DNA from: Aquimarina sp. ERC-38
GTDB lineage: Bacteria > Bacteroidota > Bacteroidia > Flavobacteriales > Flavobacteriaceae
Assembly: GCF_026222555.1 (NCBI RefSeq)
Contig: NZ_CP098511.1
Location: 2,957,501-3,021,500, forward strand
Direction: 5' to 3'
Length of the DNA stretch: 64,000 nucleotides
Numbering within the stretch: position 1 is the first letter of the stretch; the number at the start of each line of letters is the position of its first letter. Made by a program: the position numbers and the translations under genes. Below, one piece after another: positions 17,546 through 25,817 of this stretch. The notes beneath the pieces were generated by a model. It made no database searches and was not told the DNA's origin. It saw only the letters and a list, made by a program, of their open reading frames with translations.

Positions 17546-18172
17546 TTAGGATAGGTGTACATAATGCCCGTCCCTCTTTCCTGCCCGGTAGCGTTTGGCC
17601 AATTCGCTGTGGTGCAGGCTAAAATTCTGGTGGAAGTGCGGGCGGTCTGCCCTTTTCCAATCCCCGCCCCAGGTAAACAGGAATTTCTTTCCTTCCTTTC
17701 CGATCAAACCCCAGTTCGGGTTCTTCCAGAGGGGTTTGCCATTTTTAATTTCTACCACATCGAAAGCCAAACCGTAATTATGGTAACTCTCCCCAGGTTT
17801 GGCATTGGTCACATCTTCTTCCCGTTCATCGATCAGACCGTTGCCGTTGTTATCTATCCCGTCTTTATCTTGCAGGTACAGCTTTTCCTGTTCTTCCCAG
17901 GTTCGCAAGGCAGAGGTAACACGAAGGGTGATATTAAAGTTTTCTTCCATGTGGTTTATAAAATTCACCACATATTGCCGAATGGCAGGGTGCAAGGTTT
18001 GGATCCTCCGGTTACTGTGGTAGTCCCAGGTAAGGGCTTTTACATAATTAATTGCTTTCATAGGTAATTGATTTAGGGTTTTATTTTTCTTAAATAAGAT
18101 TAGGGTAAGGATAAGGGCTAGGATCGCCAGTACCCCCTTACCGTAGTTGTTTGGGGTAAATTTTATCTTCAT
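17546..18172 (-). CDS. M15-family peptidoglycan peptidase (endolysin-like)
   Basis: 208 residues. An N-terminal hydrophobic segment (GVLAILALILTLILF) anchors or exports it. The peptidase part has SYHNYGLAFDV near residue 129 (zinc His and Asp) and RPHFHQ near residue 182 (zinc His), the M15 signature. NNGNGLIDERE resembles a calcium loop. M15 enzymes cut L-Ala-D-Glu or D-Ala-D-Ala bonds in peptidoglycan. It is preceded by an intrinsic terminator, so its expression may be set separately from the upstream genes. Confidence 0.88.
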   Translation of the reverse strand: MKIKFTPNNYGKGVLAILALILTLILFKKNKTLNQLPMKAINYVKALTWDYHSNRRIQTLHPAIRQYVVNFINHMEENFNITLRVTSALRTWEEQEKLYLQDKDGIDNNGNGLIDEREEDVTNAKPGESYHNYGLAFDVVEIKNGKPLWKNPNWGLIGKEGKKFLFTWGGDWKRADRPHFHQNFSLHHSELAKRYRAGKRDGHYVHLS

Positions 18173-18202
18173 GTTACAAGGTGTATTGAACGGGAAAAAA
18201 GA

Positions 18203-18220
18203 AACCCGCCTTCGCGGGTT
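18203..18220 (-). terminator. Intrinsic terminator between virion-like and lysis genes
   Basis: On the minus strand AACCCGC and GCGGGTT form a perfect 7-bp stem with a 4-nt loop, followed by TTTCTTTTTT. It lies between the 133-residue gene and the lysin gene inside the operon. Confidence 0.75.
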
Positions 18221-18221
18221 A

Positions 18222-18623
18222 TCAGTTTACAATATCGTTCCACCGCTGAAAATCTGATGCGCTTAGTTCCTTTCGTAGCCGGTCATTCAAGGTTTCGGAA
18301 AACTTTAATTGATAGGCTTTAGATACCAGGTCAAGTTTTCCACGGGTCTGGTAGGCTAAACTTAATAGCTGGCTGGTAGAAGTCCCGTCAAAGTCCTGCA
18401 TCCAGGATATCCCGGAAGGGTTTGCCATTGCCCGGTACTGGTGTACCAGTTGGTTAATGGTGTCCCCATCGTTACGGTCAAACTTCTTTTGGCGTTGCCG
18501 TCGTATAAAGTCACCTATTTTTTTTTTAAACAGCCAGTAAAGGATAAGGAGTATCAAAACAATCTGTACTTTTCGGTTGGACAAGATATTTTTAAGGGTG
18601 GATAATACAAGTATGGGGGTCAT
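18222..18623 (-). CDS. Membrane protein with annexin-like helical repeat
   Basis: 133 residues. One transmembrane helix (KVQIVLILLILYWLFKKKIG) is followed by a basic stretch and a helical domain whose end, AYQLKFSETLNDRLRKELS then FQRWNDIV, resembles a single annexin-type repeat. The family link is by eye only. It is one of several single-TM small proteins in this operon, which suits a virion with an internal membrane, but that is an inference. Confidence 0.55.
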   Translation of the reverse strand: MTPILVLSTLKNILSNRKVQIVLILLILYWLFKKKIGDFIRRQRQKKFDRNDGDTINQLVHQYRAMANPSGISWMQDFDGTSTSQLLSLAYQTRGKLDLVSKAYQLKFSETLNDRLRKELSASDFQRWNDIVN

Positions 18624-18651
18624 AAGCTAGGTTTTAGGGTAAGTAAATTAA

Positions 18652-18903
18652 CTAATCGCTAAAACGCTCAAAGGCTTTTTTGGCAATCAGTACGTAATCG
18701 GTAAGGGTCAGTTCTTTGCCTTCTTCCGGTACGACTTCTTTTACAAATTCGATAATATCTGGGTTCTCTACAATCACCGCAGTGGAGGAGATAAAATCTT
18801 CATGGTTTAAATGGTCGCTTAAATCCTGAAAGGCTTGTAGTTTTTCGTTTACTTCTTCCGGATTGTTTGCGAGTACTTCGATGTTTACTTTATAAGGTTT
18901 CAT
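18652..18903 (-). CDS. Small hypothetical protein
   Basis: 83 acidic residues (NPEEVNEKLQAFQDLSDHL). No family recognised. It is co-directional with its neighbours, and the repeat-rich spacer 18905-18958 separates it from the 311-residue gene. Confidence 0.55.
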   Translation of the reverse strand: MKPYKVNIEVLANNPEEVNEKLQAFQDLSDHLNHEDFISSTAVIVENPDIIEFVKEVVPEEGKELTLTDYVLIAKKAFERFSD

Positions 18904-18904
18904 A

Positions 18905-18958
18905 GTCTCGATTTTGGTTGACAGTTGGTAGTTGTCAGTTGATAGTTATTAGTTGTTA
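18905..18958. repeat. TAGTTG/CAGTTG intergenic repeat, copy 1
   Basis: A run of variants of TAGTTGT and CAGTTGG fills the whole spacer between two operon genes. Related runs occur at 19888-19981 and 22352-22436. Confidence 0.6.
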
Positions 18959-19884
18959 AGGTTTTCGGTTAATACAGTATTATCTGCTTCGGTTGAAATA
19001 GTATTGTTTTCTGTTTCATCAACTTTGATTACTTCTTCATCATAAACTTCTATATCCTGTAGGTTATCATAGTCTGTATCTCCTTCGGTTGGTTCTGGTT
19101 CTTCTTCAACAAAAGAGAAGTTTACTTTGTTCCGGGTAATGGGTGGTTTGATTTTCTTTTTCTTATTAGTGTCCCCTAATGAAGAAGCTTTGCCGTTTTT
19201 AACCCCTACGTATTCTTTTATTAGGCTCCCCAATACCCCAGGTACATGCCTTGCATAGCCCTTTAGGGTATCTTGCATCTCAAAGGAACGCTCTTCAAGG
19301 CGTGCTTCCTGCTCGGCAATTGCACTTTCCCGCTCCCTTAGCCTACTTTCCCTTTCGTTAAGCATCAGTTCTTTAAACTTTAGGGTTTGCTCGGCTAGTT
19401 TGTTGTGCAAATCAGACTGGTAGCGTTGTTCTTTAAGTTCATTTTCTTTGCGAAGTCCTTCCAGTTGTATTTCCATTTCCTGGCGGATGGTATCGGAGGT
19501 GTTTTCTACAATTGGGGTTTCTACCTTTGGGGGTTGGAAGTTGATATTAACGTTCCCGTTCTTATCTACTTTATGGGGGATACCGTTTACTTTTACTTCT
19601 TCGTCTTCTTCGGGTTCTACCCATTCGATTTCTTCGTTGATCCGGATAAAAAGCGGGGCGTTAAGCCTACTATTCTGTTCGCTAGTCCCAAACTTTACCT
19701 GTACCTCGGCATCTACGTTATCGGCAATAATCTTATCCAGGATTTCAGAAAAGGAGAGTTCCTGGTTTTCATCTTCGGAACTGGTGATAATAATCCCGGT
19801 TTCGTCCTTGATGCACCAATACTTGTACCGGGTCACTTTCTTTTTGGCAAGGTCGGTAGGGATATAGTTTTTTACTTTTTTCAT
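18949..19884 (-). CDS. Coiled-coil protein of the virion-like operon
   Basis: 311 residues. An N-terminal globular part (YKYWCIKDETGIIITSSED) is followed by a long heptad region around residues 130-205 (LRERESAIAEQEARLEERS), a Gly/Leu hinge (HVPGVLGSLIKEYVG), and a very acidic C-terminus. It has the look of a scaffold or virion-assembly protein, without a named family. Three shadow frames on the plus strand at 19405-19923 are ignored. Confidence 0.6.
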   Translation of the reverse strand: MKKVKNYIPTDLAKKKVTRYKYWCIKDETGIIITSSEDENQELSFSEILDKIIADNVDAEVQVKFGTSEQNSRLNAPLFIRINEEIEWVEPEEDEEVKVNGIPHKVDKNGNVNINFQPPKVETPIVENTSDTIRQEMEIQLEGLRKENELKEQRYQSDLHNKLAEQTLKFKELMLNERESRLRERESAIAEQEARLEERSFEMQDTLKGYARHVPGVLGSLIKEYVGVKNGKASSLGDTNKKKKIKPPITRNKVNFSFVEEEPEPTEGDTDYDNLQDIEVYDEEVIKVDETENNTISTEADNTVLTENLNN

Positions 19885-19887
19885 GTG

Positions 19888-19981
19888 CTTTTTAGTTGTC
19901 AGTTGGTGGTTCGTAGTTGGTAGCCCACGGTTGCTAGTTAGTAACTTCTACTAACAACTAACAACTGTCAACTACCAACTA
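19888..19981. repeat. TAGTTG/CAGTTG intergenic repeat, copy 2, palindromic
   Basis: The left half carries TAGTTGTCAGTTGGTGG-like words and the right half carries the complement (ACTGTCAACTACCAACTAC), so the spacer can fold into a long imperfect hairpin. It fills the space between the 109- and 311-residue genes. Confidence 0.6.
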
Positions 19982-19983
19982 CA

Positions 19984-20313
19984 TTAGTATTGAATTCGTA
20001 ATACCTGTACATAAAAGTTTACCGGGCTTTTGGAACTAAAGTGTATGTTCCCGATTGCCTGGATGATGGTATTGCTTTTATGGTCGGTAGTATTGTCCGG
20101 GGTAAGCCGTACCGCCCTGGTAGGGGTGGTAATTTGTAAATTAAAATCACCACTCTTTATTTCTATATAGTGGATAAAGACTACTTCGTTTACCCCTACC
20201 TTGATCTTCTTAGGGCTATACAGCAACTCGTCAACCTGGTATTTGGGGTGTAGCTTTTGAAGGGTGGTATAATTGGCTACCAAATGGCATAAAAGGGCAT
20301 CGTTTGTTTTCAT
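19984..20313 (-). CDS. Small beta-rich virion-like protein
   Basis: 109 residues, mostly alternating hydrophobic/polar strands (VVFIHYIEIKSGDFNLQITT; FSSKSPVNFYVQVLRIQY). No family recognised. It overlaps the preceding gene by 4 bp. Size, beta content and the run of overlapping small genes recall capsid, vertex or spike genes of small viruses; that is an inference. Confidence 0.6.
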   Translation of the reverse strand: MKTNDALLCHLVANYTTLQKLHPKYQVDELLYSPKKIKVGVNEVVFIHYIEIKSGDFNLQITTPTRAVRLTPDNTTDHKSNTIIQAIGNIHFSSKSPVNFYVQVLRIQY

Positions 20314-20642
20314 TCTTGTATAAGGGCATAAAGGTTAATTGTCCTGCTATGGGTAGCGAGGTTTTGTACCATCCCGGAGATATAACTACAATCGGCTAGT
20401 TCCTGTTCCCAGGAAATGATACGCTGTGAGGGGGGCAAGTCCAGGGAACTGGTAAGTAGGGTGTCCAGGCTATCAATTTCTAACTGGGTTTCGTTTTGGA
20501 AGCTTACCGATACCGAAGCCTTATTGCTATGTAACAGCCCACTTACCAGTTTGCCCAGCCCGTTTAAGGTATAGCTAAAGGCAGATCGTTGCCCCCCTTC
20601 GAGTTCCCCGCTAAATAGGGTAATTACTTTGGTATTAGTCAT
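20310..20642 (-). CDS. Small virion-like protein
   Basis: 110 residues. The N-terminal LFSGELEGGQRSAFSYTLNG and the central VSVSFQNETQLEIDSLD suggest beta structure, with a short helical C-terminus. No family recognised. It overlaps both neighbours by 4-8 bp, so the three genes 21123-19984 form a translationally coupled set. Confidence 0.6.
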   Translation of the reverse strand: MTNTKVITLFSGELEGGQRSAFSYTLNGLGKLVSGLLHSNKASVSVSFQNETQLEIDSLDTLLTSSLDLPPSQRIISWEQELADCSYISGMVQNLATHSRTINLYALIQE

Positions 20643-21123
20643 TGGTCAGTTCTAAGTAGATTTTTAAGGTATAAGGGTACACCGCCCCGTTGTTATTTTG
20701 AGACCCGTCATAATCCCCGCCATAGTCCCCATTATAGTCCCCTTTGGCATTATTGCTGTATCCACTATTGTCATTATTGCTATTGTTGTTTTGATTAAGG
20801 CAACATTCGCTGTGATAGCTAATAAAATTATCCTGGAAATCAATTTCTATCTTCTTCCCCTGGGCGGTTTCATTAAGTGGGAAGAAACGGTCTTTAGGGG
20901 CTACTTGGCTATTGCTCTGTAAAAAAGCAACCTCAAACCCACGGGGGAAGATTTCCATACTATCCACGGTCATGGACTGTAACAAATGCCCGCTACCAAT
21001 GGTGTGTAGAAAGGCAATCCCGGTCAGACGGTCGTAGTTCCTATCCAAATCTTCGGAGATACGGATAAGACTATTGGCGCGGGTGACTTCCCTTTCGATC
21101 AGTTGTATTTTCTTTTTGTTCAT
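20635..21123 (-). CDS. Virion-like protein with Asn/Gly/Tyr-rich loop
   Basis: 162 residues. A basic helical start (KKKIQLIEREVTRANSLIRI) precedes a beta region, and a low-complexity loop of Asn, Ser, Gly, Asp and Tyr repeats (residues about 110-148, including YNGDYGGDYDGSQNN) lies before a final strand (AVYPYTLKIYLEL). Such flexible Asn/Gly loops are common in exposed virion proteins. No named family. Confidence 0.6.
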   Translation of the reverse strand: MNKKKIQLIEREVTRANSLIRISEDLDRNYDRLTGIAFLHTIGSGHLLQSMTVDSMEIFPRGFEVAFLQSNSQVAPKDRFFPLNETAQGKKIEIDFQDNFISYHSECCLNQNNNSNNDNSGYSNNAKGDYNGDYGGDYDGSQNNNGAVYPYTLKIYLELTND

Positions 21124-21148
21124 GGTATGCTGTTTTTAAAAGAGAAGG

Positions 21149-21514
21149 TTACCCGAAAAATGGAGGTGTTGGACTGGTTGGGGTATTTGTATTATTGTTG
21201 TTATCATCGTTATTGTCATCATCCGGAACGTCTTCCGTATTACTTATACTATTGTCAGTATTTCCGTAGATCATAGCGGTATAGGCAGTGATCCCTTTTT
21301 GGGTGGTACGGACAAGGGAAGGTAACAGTGCTTTTTCTTCTTCGGGAAGGGCTAATATGGCGGATAAAAGGCTGTCGGCACTTAGCGGGGTCAGCTCTAA
21401 ACTATCCGGGGTAGTTGTGTTGTTTACCGCTTCCTTTAAGGTTTCTATTGAAGTATCTTTTACGCGTAGTTGTTCGATAAGTTCTGCTTTGGTGTATCTA
21501 TCGTAGTTGACCAT
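21149..21514 (-). CDS. Small protein with acidic/Asn/Pro tail
   Basis: 121 residues from ATG at 21514 (MVNYDRYTKAELIEQLRVKD); a start at 21544 would add ten residues that lie inside a hairpin. The N-terminus resembles a SAP-like helical DNA-binding or scaffold helix. The C-terminus is a disordered run of Asp, Asn, Thr and Pro. It follows the 238-residue gene. Role unknown, perhaps scaffolding. Confidence 0.55.
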   Translation of the reverse strand: MVNYDRYTKAELIEQLRVKDTSIETLKEAVNNTTTPDSLELTPLSADSLLSAILALPEEEKALLPSLVRTTQKGITAYTAMIYGNTDNSISNTEDVPDDDNNDDNNNNTNTPTSPTPPFFG

Positions 21515-21532
21515 AATGTTTTGTTTTTTAAA

Positions 21533-21574
21533 GGGGCATTGCAATGGGTTTTAAGCCTTTATTTGCAATGCCCC
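21533..21574 (-). terminator. 12-bp hairpin after the 238-residue gene
   Basis: GGGGCATTGCAA (21533-21544) and TTGCAATGCCCC (21563-21574) pair perfectly with an 18-nt loop. On the minus strand a short T run follows. It may partly terminate transcription or protect the 3' end of the upstream mRNA, raising its relative level. Confidence 0.55.
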
Positions 21575-21597
21575 TGGGGTAGGTAGTTGGTTAATGG

Positions 21598-22314
21598 TTA
21601 GTTCCCGTAAACACTTGTCCCTTCTAAGAACAGTTTTAAATAACCCTGTACTTCTTCGGGGAGGTTGATGTTAAACTCGATCGGGGTCTGGGGGGCAATG
21701 ATCTTAGGGTTGTTCAGTACGTATAACCCGAAAGGCTTATCGGAATTATAGCCGTAGAACCCATCAAAGAACCGCCTTACAGGTTGCTTCTCAAAAATCT
21801 TTTGACCGTTAAGACTCATTTCCCATTCCCCGTTTAACAGCCCGGCAGGGAAGGTATCGGTAAAAGAACCGTTGATCGCATCCTTATCAAAAAGTAAGCG
21901 GATACCCGATAGGGTCAAATACCGGTCTTTGTTCAGCTTCCCGTTATCGATATTGGTCAGCCCCAGTTCTTCGGGGGTACTTAGTTTGATAAGTTCGGAG
22001 CGTGTCCCGCGCATCTCACTGGTAGAATAGTAAGGGGCATCGGAGATTTGGGCTTTCCCTTTTGCCAGGGCAGATTGGATATGCCCGGGAAGTAGGTGCA
22101 AGCGATCTAGAAAATGCCTTCTAAACCGGGAAGCCCCTTGTTCGCTACGGATGGCTTTCCGGGCGCGACGTACCCGGGAGTACCCACGGCTCCTTCTCCT
22201 TCCGCTTAGTTCGTCATCGTCGTAATCTTCAAAATCATCCATATCGTCCATGTCAATTTCGCCCAGTCCGGCTAAGATTACATCGTTGTCTTCAAATTCG
22301 TTAAACTCGTTCAT
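21598..22314 (-). CDS. Candidate major virion protein of the tail-less cluster
   Basis: 238 residues. An acidic N-terminus (residues 1-36, Asp/Glu) is followed by an Arg-rich patch (GRRRSRGYSRVRRARKAIR) suited to binding nucleic acid. From about residue 120 the protein is beta-rich with short strands and loops (LLNGEWEMSLNGQKIFEKQP; FGLYVLNNPKIIAPQTPIEF; INLPEEVQGYLKLFLEG), which reads like a jelly-roll-type fold. No database family recognised. It is followed by a strong hairpin, as expected for an abundantly expressed gene. The capsid role is an inference to be tested by structure prediction. Confidence 0.55.
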   Translation of the reverse strand: MNEFNEFEDNDVILAGLGEIDMDDMDDFEDYDDDELSGRRRSRGYSRVRRARKAIRSEQGASRFRRHFLDRLHLLPGHIQSALAKGKAQISDAPYYSTSEMRGTRSELIKLSTPEELGLTNIDNGKLNKDRYLTLSGIRLLFDKDAINGSFTDTFPAGLLNGEWEMSLNGQKIFEKQPVRRFFDGFYGYNSDKPFGLYVLNNPKIIAPQTPIEFNINLPEEVQGYLKLFLEGTSVYGN

Positions 22315-22351
22315 TATATTATAGTTTTAGGGGTTGGTAAATTTGTTACTC

Positions 22352-22436
22352 TTTAGTAGTTGTCAGTTGTTAGTTGGTGGTTTTCAGTTTATAACCCTCC
22401 TAGGTACTATCAACTACCAACTATCAACTAATCTAA
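22352..22436. repeat. TAGTTG/CAGTTG intergenic repeat, copy 3, palindromic
   Basis: AGTTGTCAGTTGTTAGTTGG on one side and CTATCAACTACCAACTATC on the other make an imperfect hairpin that fills the spacer between the 238- and 1036-residue genes. It matches the spacers at 18905 and 19888. Confidence 0.6.
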
Positions 22437-25400
22437 ATCTGTTTTGATGCCCTTTTTAGGAGCGTTGCGTACTTAGTATTAGGGTGTTTCTTTTGTAGTT
22501 GTTTTGCCTTTGCGTGCATCTTAGCTAAGTGCGAACTAGGCTTTTTTTTTACCCTCCCCACCGTGGTTGCCCTTCGTTTAGGCGTTGTACGTTTTGGGGC
22601 GGGTAGTCTTCTGGTGGTGGTTGTCCTCCGGGCGGGGAGCCTACGGGTAGCGGGAACCCCCGCCAGGGCTTTTCTACGGTTACGCGCACGGGTTTTAGCA
22701 GCTTTAATCCCTGCCAGGGAACGTTTCTTTTTCTTCTTGCTCTTTTGCCAGATAACCGCCCCGATAATGGCAATCAGCCCGATTGCCCCAAAGGTGATGA
22801 TCTTCTTTTTATGTTTGTTAAATATCATTTTTACCCGGCTGATAAAACTTGGCTTTTGGGTAGGTACTAGGGAAGGGTTTGGGTTCATGGTAGTAGGTAT
22901 AAAATTTTGGGTGTTCCTATTAATTGTAGTTGGGGTAAAAGACGGGGTACTCATGGGACTTCTCCGGGTAGGGAATGGAACCGCAGGGGTACGCTGGCTA
23001 CCCCGCTTGTTAAATACTTTAGTGGCTACTTTTTTAAAGAGTTTAGCGGGGTTGATCGTACTTAGTATCTTCTTTATAAAGATCAAAAAAGGGCTTGCTG
23101 CTGCGGTACTGGTAGCGGTAGCGGCTGCCCCTAAACGAAGCCCGGTTTTCTTAGCCGCACGCCCCCGGACAATGGCACGTTTAAAACGGTCGGCTTTCCC
23201 GCCTATCTTAGTATAAAACTTTTCTGCTTTGTCTTTCGCCCGGACTAACTTACGCCATTCGTTTAGGTCTAGCCCTTTTTGGTTTGCCTGGGCTTCGGTT
23301 AAGTAGCCGTAGATAAGCCTACTGGCAATCTTACCCATGTTCAGGGAAAGTACGGTACGGATAGCAGCGCGGGCAACGACGGTCAGCGGATTGAACCGGA
23401 CAACGGCTTTTACCGCTTTTTTAATCCCTTTACCGACTTTACGCCCTACTTTTTTTACCCCGCGCCATATCTTACGGAAAAGCCCGCGCCTCCTCCTTCT
23501 CCTGCCTAAGCTTCCCAGTCCGTTTAGCTTGGGGTCGCTTTCATCCAACAGGTCATCAAAGGCACTGTTTTTCATATCCATACGGGCAAGGTAGATCGGT
23601 TCATCTAGGGGGGTATTGGCTACCCCTTGTAAACTTTCACCTTCCATCTGACCTAGGGTCGCCAGGATTGCCCGGTAGAAGTTGGCATAACTACTGCCCG
23701 AAGCAATGGCTTGTTTAAGTGTGGTTATCCGGGTACTTTCATTATCAAAGCTTCGTTTTACATTAGAGAGTAACGCCAGTTCCCGGGGTACGTTGATGGT
23801 TTGGCTAACAATCGAAGGGCTACGCAGTTCTTTTTTTAAGCTTGCTTCGGCTTTATAGATTTCGGTTTTAATGCCTTGTTCTATAAGGTTGAGTACATCA
23901 CTAGTACCGGAGAGTACGATCTCTGCCTCGTCTGGGTCTAGTACTTCCCCGAAGCCGGAGAGGAACGCCCCTTCAAATTCCGTATCGCTATCATCTTCTT
24001 CATCAATCCCCGCTAGGTCAAAAGGTTCGTTTAACTCGTCCAGGAGTTCTTGTTGTTCTTCACTAGTAATGGCACTTTGCATGGGGTCGGTGCCAACACC
24101 GGATAGTTCGTGTAGTTCCATAGGTATGGTTTTAAGGTCTATAATGGGTTTTGCTTCGTAGTTAAAGTGGGGTATCTCGGGTACGACATCAATGATATAC
24201 GGGGTATTGTCGGTATCAAGGGCTACCGGGTAGATATGCCCGAAATTCCCCTTTTCTTCGTATGCTGTTACCCGGTATTCATGCCTAATCCCCAGGTTTA
24301 GAAGAATGGCACTTATAAGGATGGTATAGTCATCACAGTCAATCCCGTAACTAGGGTCGCTAAGGGCAAGCTTGCCATCATGTAAACTCCTGGCTGGGGT
24401 ACGCAATTCCTCAATCCCGTTTTGGTCTAGTTTGTAGCGGGTGTTCTCCCTAAGGTAGTCCCAGATGTTGTTACTGGTTTGTTTGATCGAACCACCTTGC
24501 AGGGAAAAGGCTAAACTTTTTACCTGTAGCATATCCCTACGGGCAATACGTTGCATATGGGTCAGGGTATCGTCCAAGCTTGCATTATCTTTTAGGGTTT
24601 TTCTTAAGCCATCGCAACCGCTTACCGTAGCTACCCCGGCAAGGGGGGCGTTACGTTTCATCAGGTTAAAGCCCCGTTTAAAGATACGCTCGTAAAAAGG
24701 GGCTACCTGTAGCATCAACTTTTCACTGGGGTAGTATTTTGCGTTGTAGGAAGGTTTTACTAAGAACGTATTTTTAATCCCTTGTTCCTGTAATTTGTGC
24801 CATACGTATACTTCAAAAGTTCGGGTAAAGATTTCGTTCCTACGGTTTAGGTATTCGTTGGGTTCATCCCGCTTATCCTTTGGGATTTCCTTACCACTGC
24901 CCGTTACTTCACCTAATAAGTAGCGGTGAAAGAAGGTCTTTTCCCCTGTCTTATCCCAAAACAGCACGTTAAAGAGTTCTTCGCATTGCTTTTCAAAGTA
25001 GTTATCGCTTTTAGCAATTACCGGGTCATAGCCTTTTCTAGTAGTCCTACCCCCGGATACAAAGGATTGCTTTTTTTGCCCGGTATGTACCGATAACAGG
25101 TTATCTACCGCATGCCCGTATTCATGGGCTAAAGAGCCAATACCCTGGGTTTTGGTAAGGTTGATTACCACCGAGCCGTAACGCTCGTAGTGGGCTGCTG
25201 CTTTTCCTTTCCCCCTTGCCCCCAGTGCCAGGGAAAGCTTTCCTTTCATCCCAATCTCTGAATCTTTAATATCCAGTAACAAGGCTAAATGGTGCAAGGA
25301 TAAGGTGGATGCATATAAAAAGTTAGCCCGGTCTTGTTGGCTCATCCAGTTTCCAAACTCAATGCTTTTAAACTGGAAGTGTTCCAGGGCAAGGTTGCTA

Positions 25401-25543
25401 TCATACATCCAGGGTTCGTCCTTCGTATCATTGAACATCTTTTTAAAATCGATGTCGATCCCTTCCCGTGTCCAGTAGCGGTCAATCCCGCCACCGTAGA
25501 CAACCGTCCCGGCATCTTCTATTTTTCCAAGTAAGTTATCCAT
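22433..25543 (-). CDS. Polyvalent protein: LPD1-like metallopeptidase, transglutaminase-like and basic membrane regions
   Basis: 1036 residues, the largest gene of the element. Residues about 85-150 match the LPD1-type pattern of polyvalent phage/conjugation proteins, with LGARGKGKAAAHYE and the zinc motif HEYGH near residue 138. Around residue 399 GIDCDDYTILISAIL, then FGHIYPVALD near 434, form a transglutaminase-like Cys-His-Asp set. From residue 680 the protein is strongly basic (RRRRRRGLFRKIWRGVKK), with a transmembrane helix near residue 914 (FGAIGLIAIIGAVIW) and an Arg/Lys/Thr-rich tail. It may package with DNA and be delivered into the host. Many shadow frames lie opposite it. Confidence 0.75.
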   Translation of the reverse strand: MDNLLGKIEDAGTVVYGGGIDRYWTREGIDIDFKKMFNDTKDEPWMYDSNLALEHFQFKSIEFGNWMSQQDRANFLYASTLSLHHLALLLDIKDSEIGMKGKLSLALGARGKGKAAAHYERYGSVVINLTKTQGIGSLAHEYGHAVDNLLSVHTGQKKQSFVSGGRTTRKGYDPVIAKSDNYFEKQCEELFNVLFWDKTGEKTFFHRYLLGEVTGSGKEIPKDKRDEPNEYLNRRNEIFTRTFEVYVWHKLQEQGIKNTFLVKPSYNAKYYPSEKLMLQVAPFYERIFKRGFNLMKRNAPLAGVATVSGCDGLRKTLKDNASLDDTLTHMQRIARRDMLQVKSLAFSLQGGSIKQTSNNIWDYLRENTRYKLDQNGIEELRTPARSLHDGKLALSDPSYGIDCDDYTILISAILLNLGIRHEYRVTAYEEKGNFGHIYPVALDTDNTPYIIDVVPEIPHFNYEAKPIIDLKTIPMELHELSGVGTDPMQSAITSEEQQELLDELNEPFDLAGIDEEDDSDTEFEGAFLSGFGEVLDPDEAEIVLSGTSDVLNLIEQGIKTEIYKAEASLKKELRSPSIVSQTINVPRELALLSNVKRSFDNESTRITTLKQAIASGSSYANFYRAILATLGQMEGESLQGVANTPLDEPIYLARMDMKNSAFDDLLDESDPKLNGLGSLGRRRRRRGLFRKIWRGVKKVGRKVGKGIKKAVKAVVRFNPLTVVARAAIRTVLSLNMGKIASRLIYGYLTEAQANQKGLDLNEWRKLVRAKDKAEKFYTKIGGKADRFKRAIVRGRAAKKTGLRLGAAATATSTAAASPFLIFIKKILSTINPAKLFKKVATKVFNKRGSQRTPAVPFPTRRSPMSTPSFTPTTINRNTQNFIPTTMNPNPSLVPTQKPSFISRVKMIFNKHKKKIITFGAIGLIAIIGAVIWQKSKKKKKRSLAGIKAAKTRARNRRKALAGVPATRRLPARRTTTTRRLPAPKRTTPKRRATTVGRVKKKPSSHLAKMHAKAKQLQKKHPNTKYATLLKRASKQI

Positions 25544-25814
25544 TGCTTTTAGGGTTTGGTTGGTTTTCAGTCAGGCGGGCGGTACTGCGGTACAGGGTTT
25601 TAATGTCTGCCTTGATCTCTACGATGTCCGCTTCAATGCCTTTATCAATTTGGGTCTGAATCCCTACGATCAGTTGTTTTAAATGGCTGGTATAGGCGGT
25701 CAGTTCTTTGATAAAGGATTTTACCTCGATATGCACGGTGCGTAGGAAGTAACCGATCACCGCCAGGACAACGGTAAAGGTGAGCGAGAGTAATAGTAAT
25801 AACAGGTTTTGCAT
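25536..25814 (-). CDS. Small membrane protein, holin-like topology
   Basis: 92 residues. One N-terminal transmembrane helix (LLLLLLSLTFTVVLAVIGYFL) is followed by a coiled-coil region (IGIQTQIDKGIEADIVEIK). It overlaps the start of the 1036-residue gene by 8 bp. The topology fits a small membrane or holin-like protein, or a virion membrane protein; the sequence cannot decide between them. Confidence 0.6.
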   Translation of the reverse strand: MQNLLLLLLSLTFTVVLAVIGYFLRTVHIEVKSFIKELTAYTSHLKQLIVGIQTQIDKGIEADIVEIKADIKTLYRSTARLTENQPNPKSNG

Positions 25815-25817
25815 AGT

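Noticed and set aside
18905..22436. CRISPR array in the TAGTTG repeats
   Set aside because: Units are short, variable, without constant spacers, and confined to spacers between genes; no cas genes.
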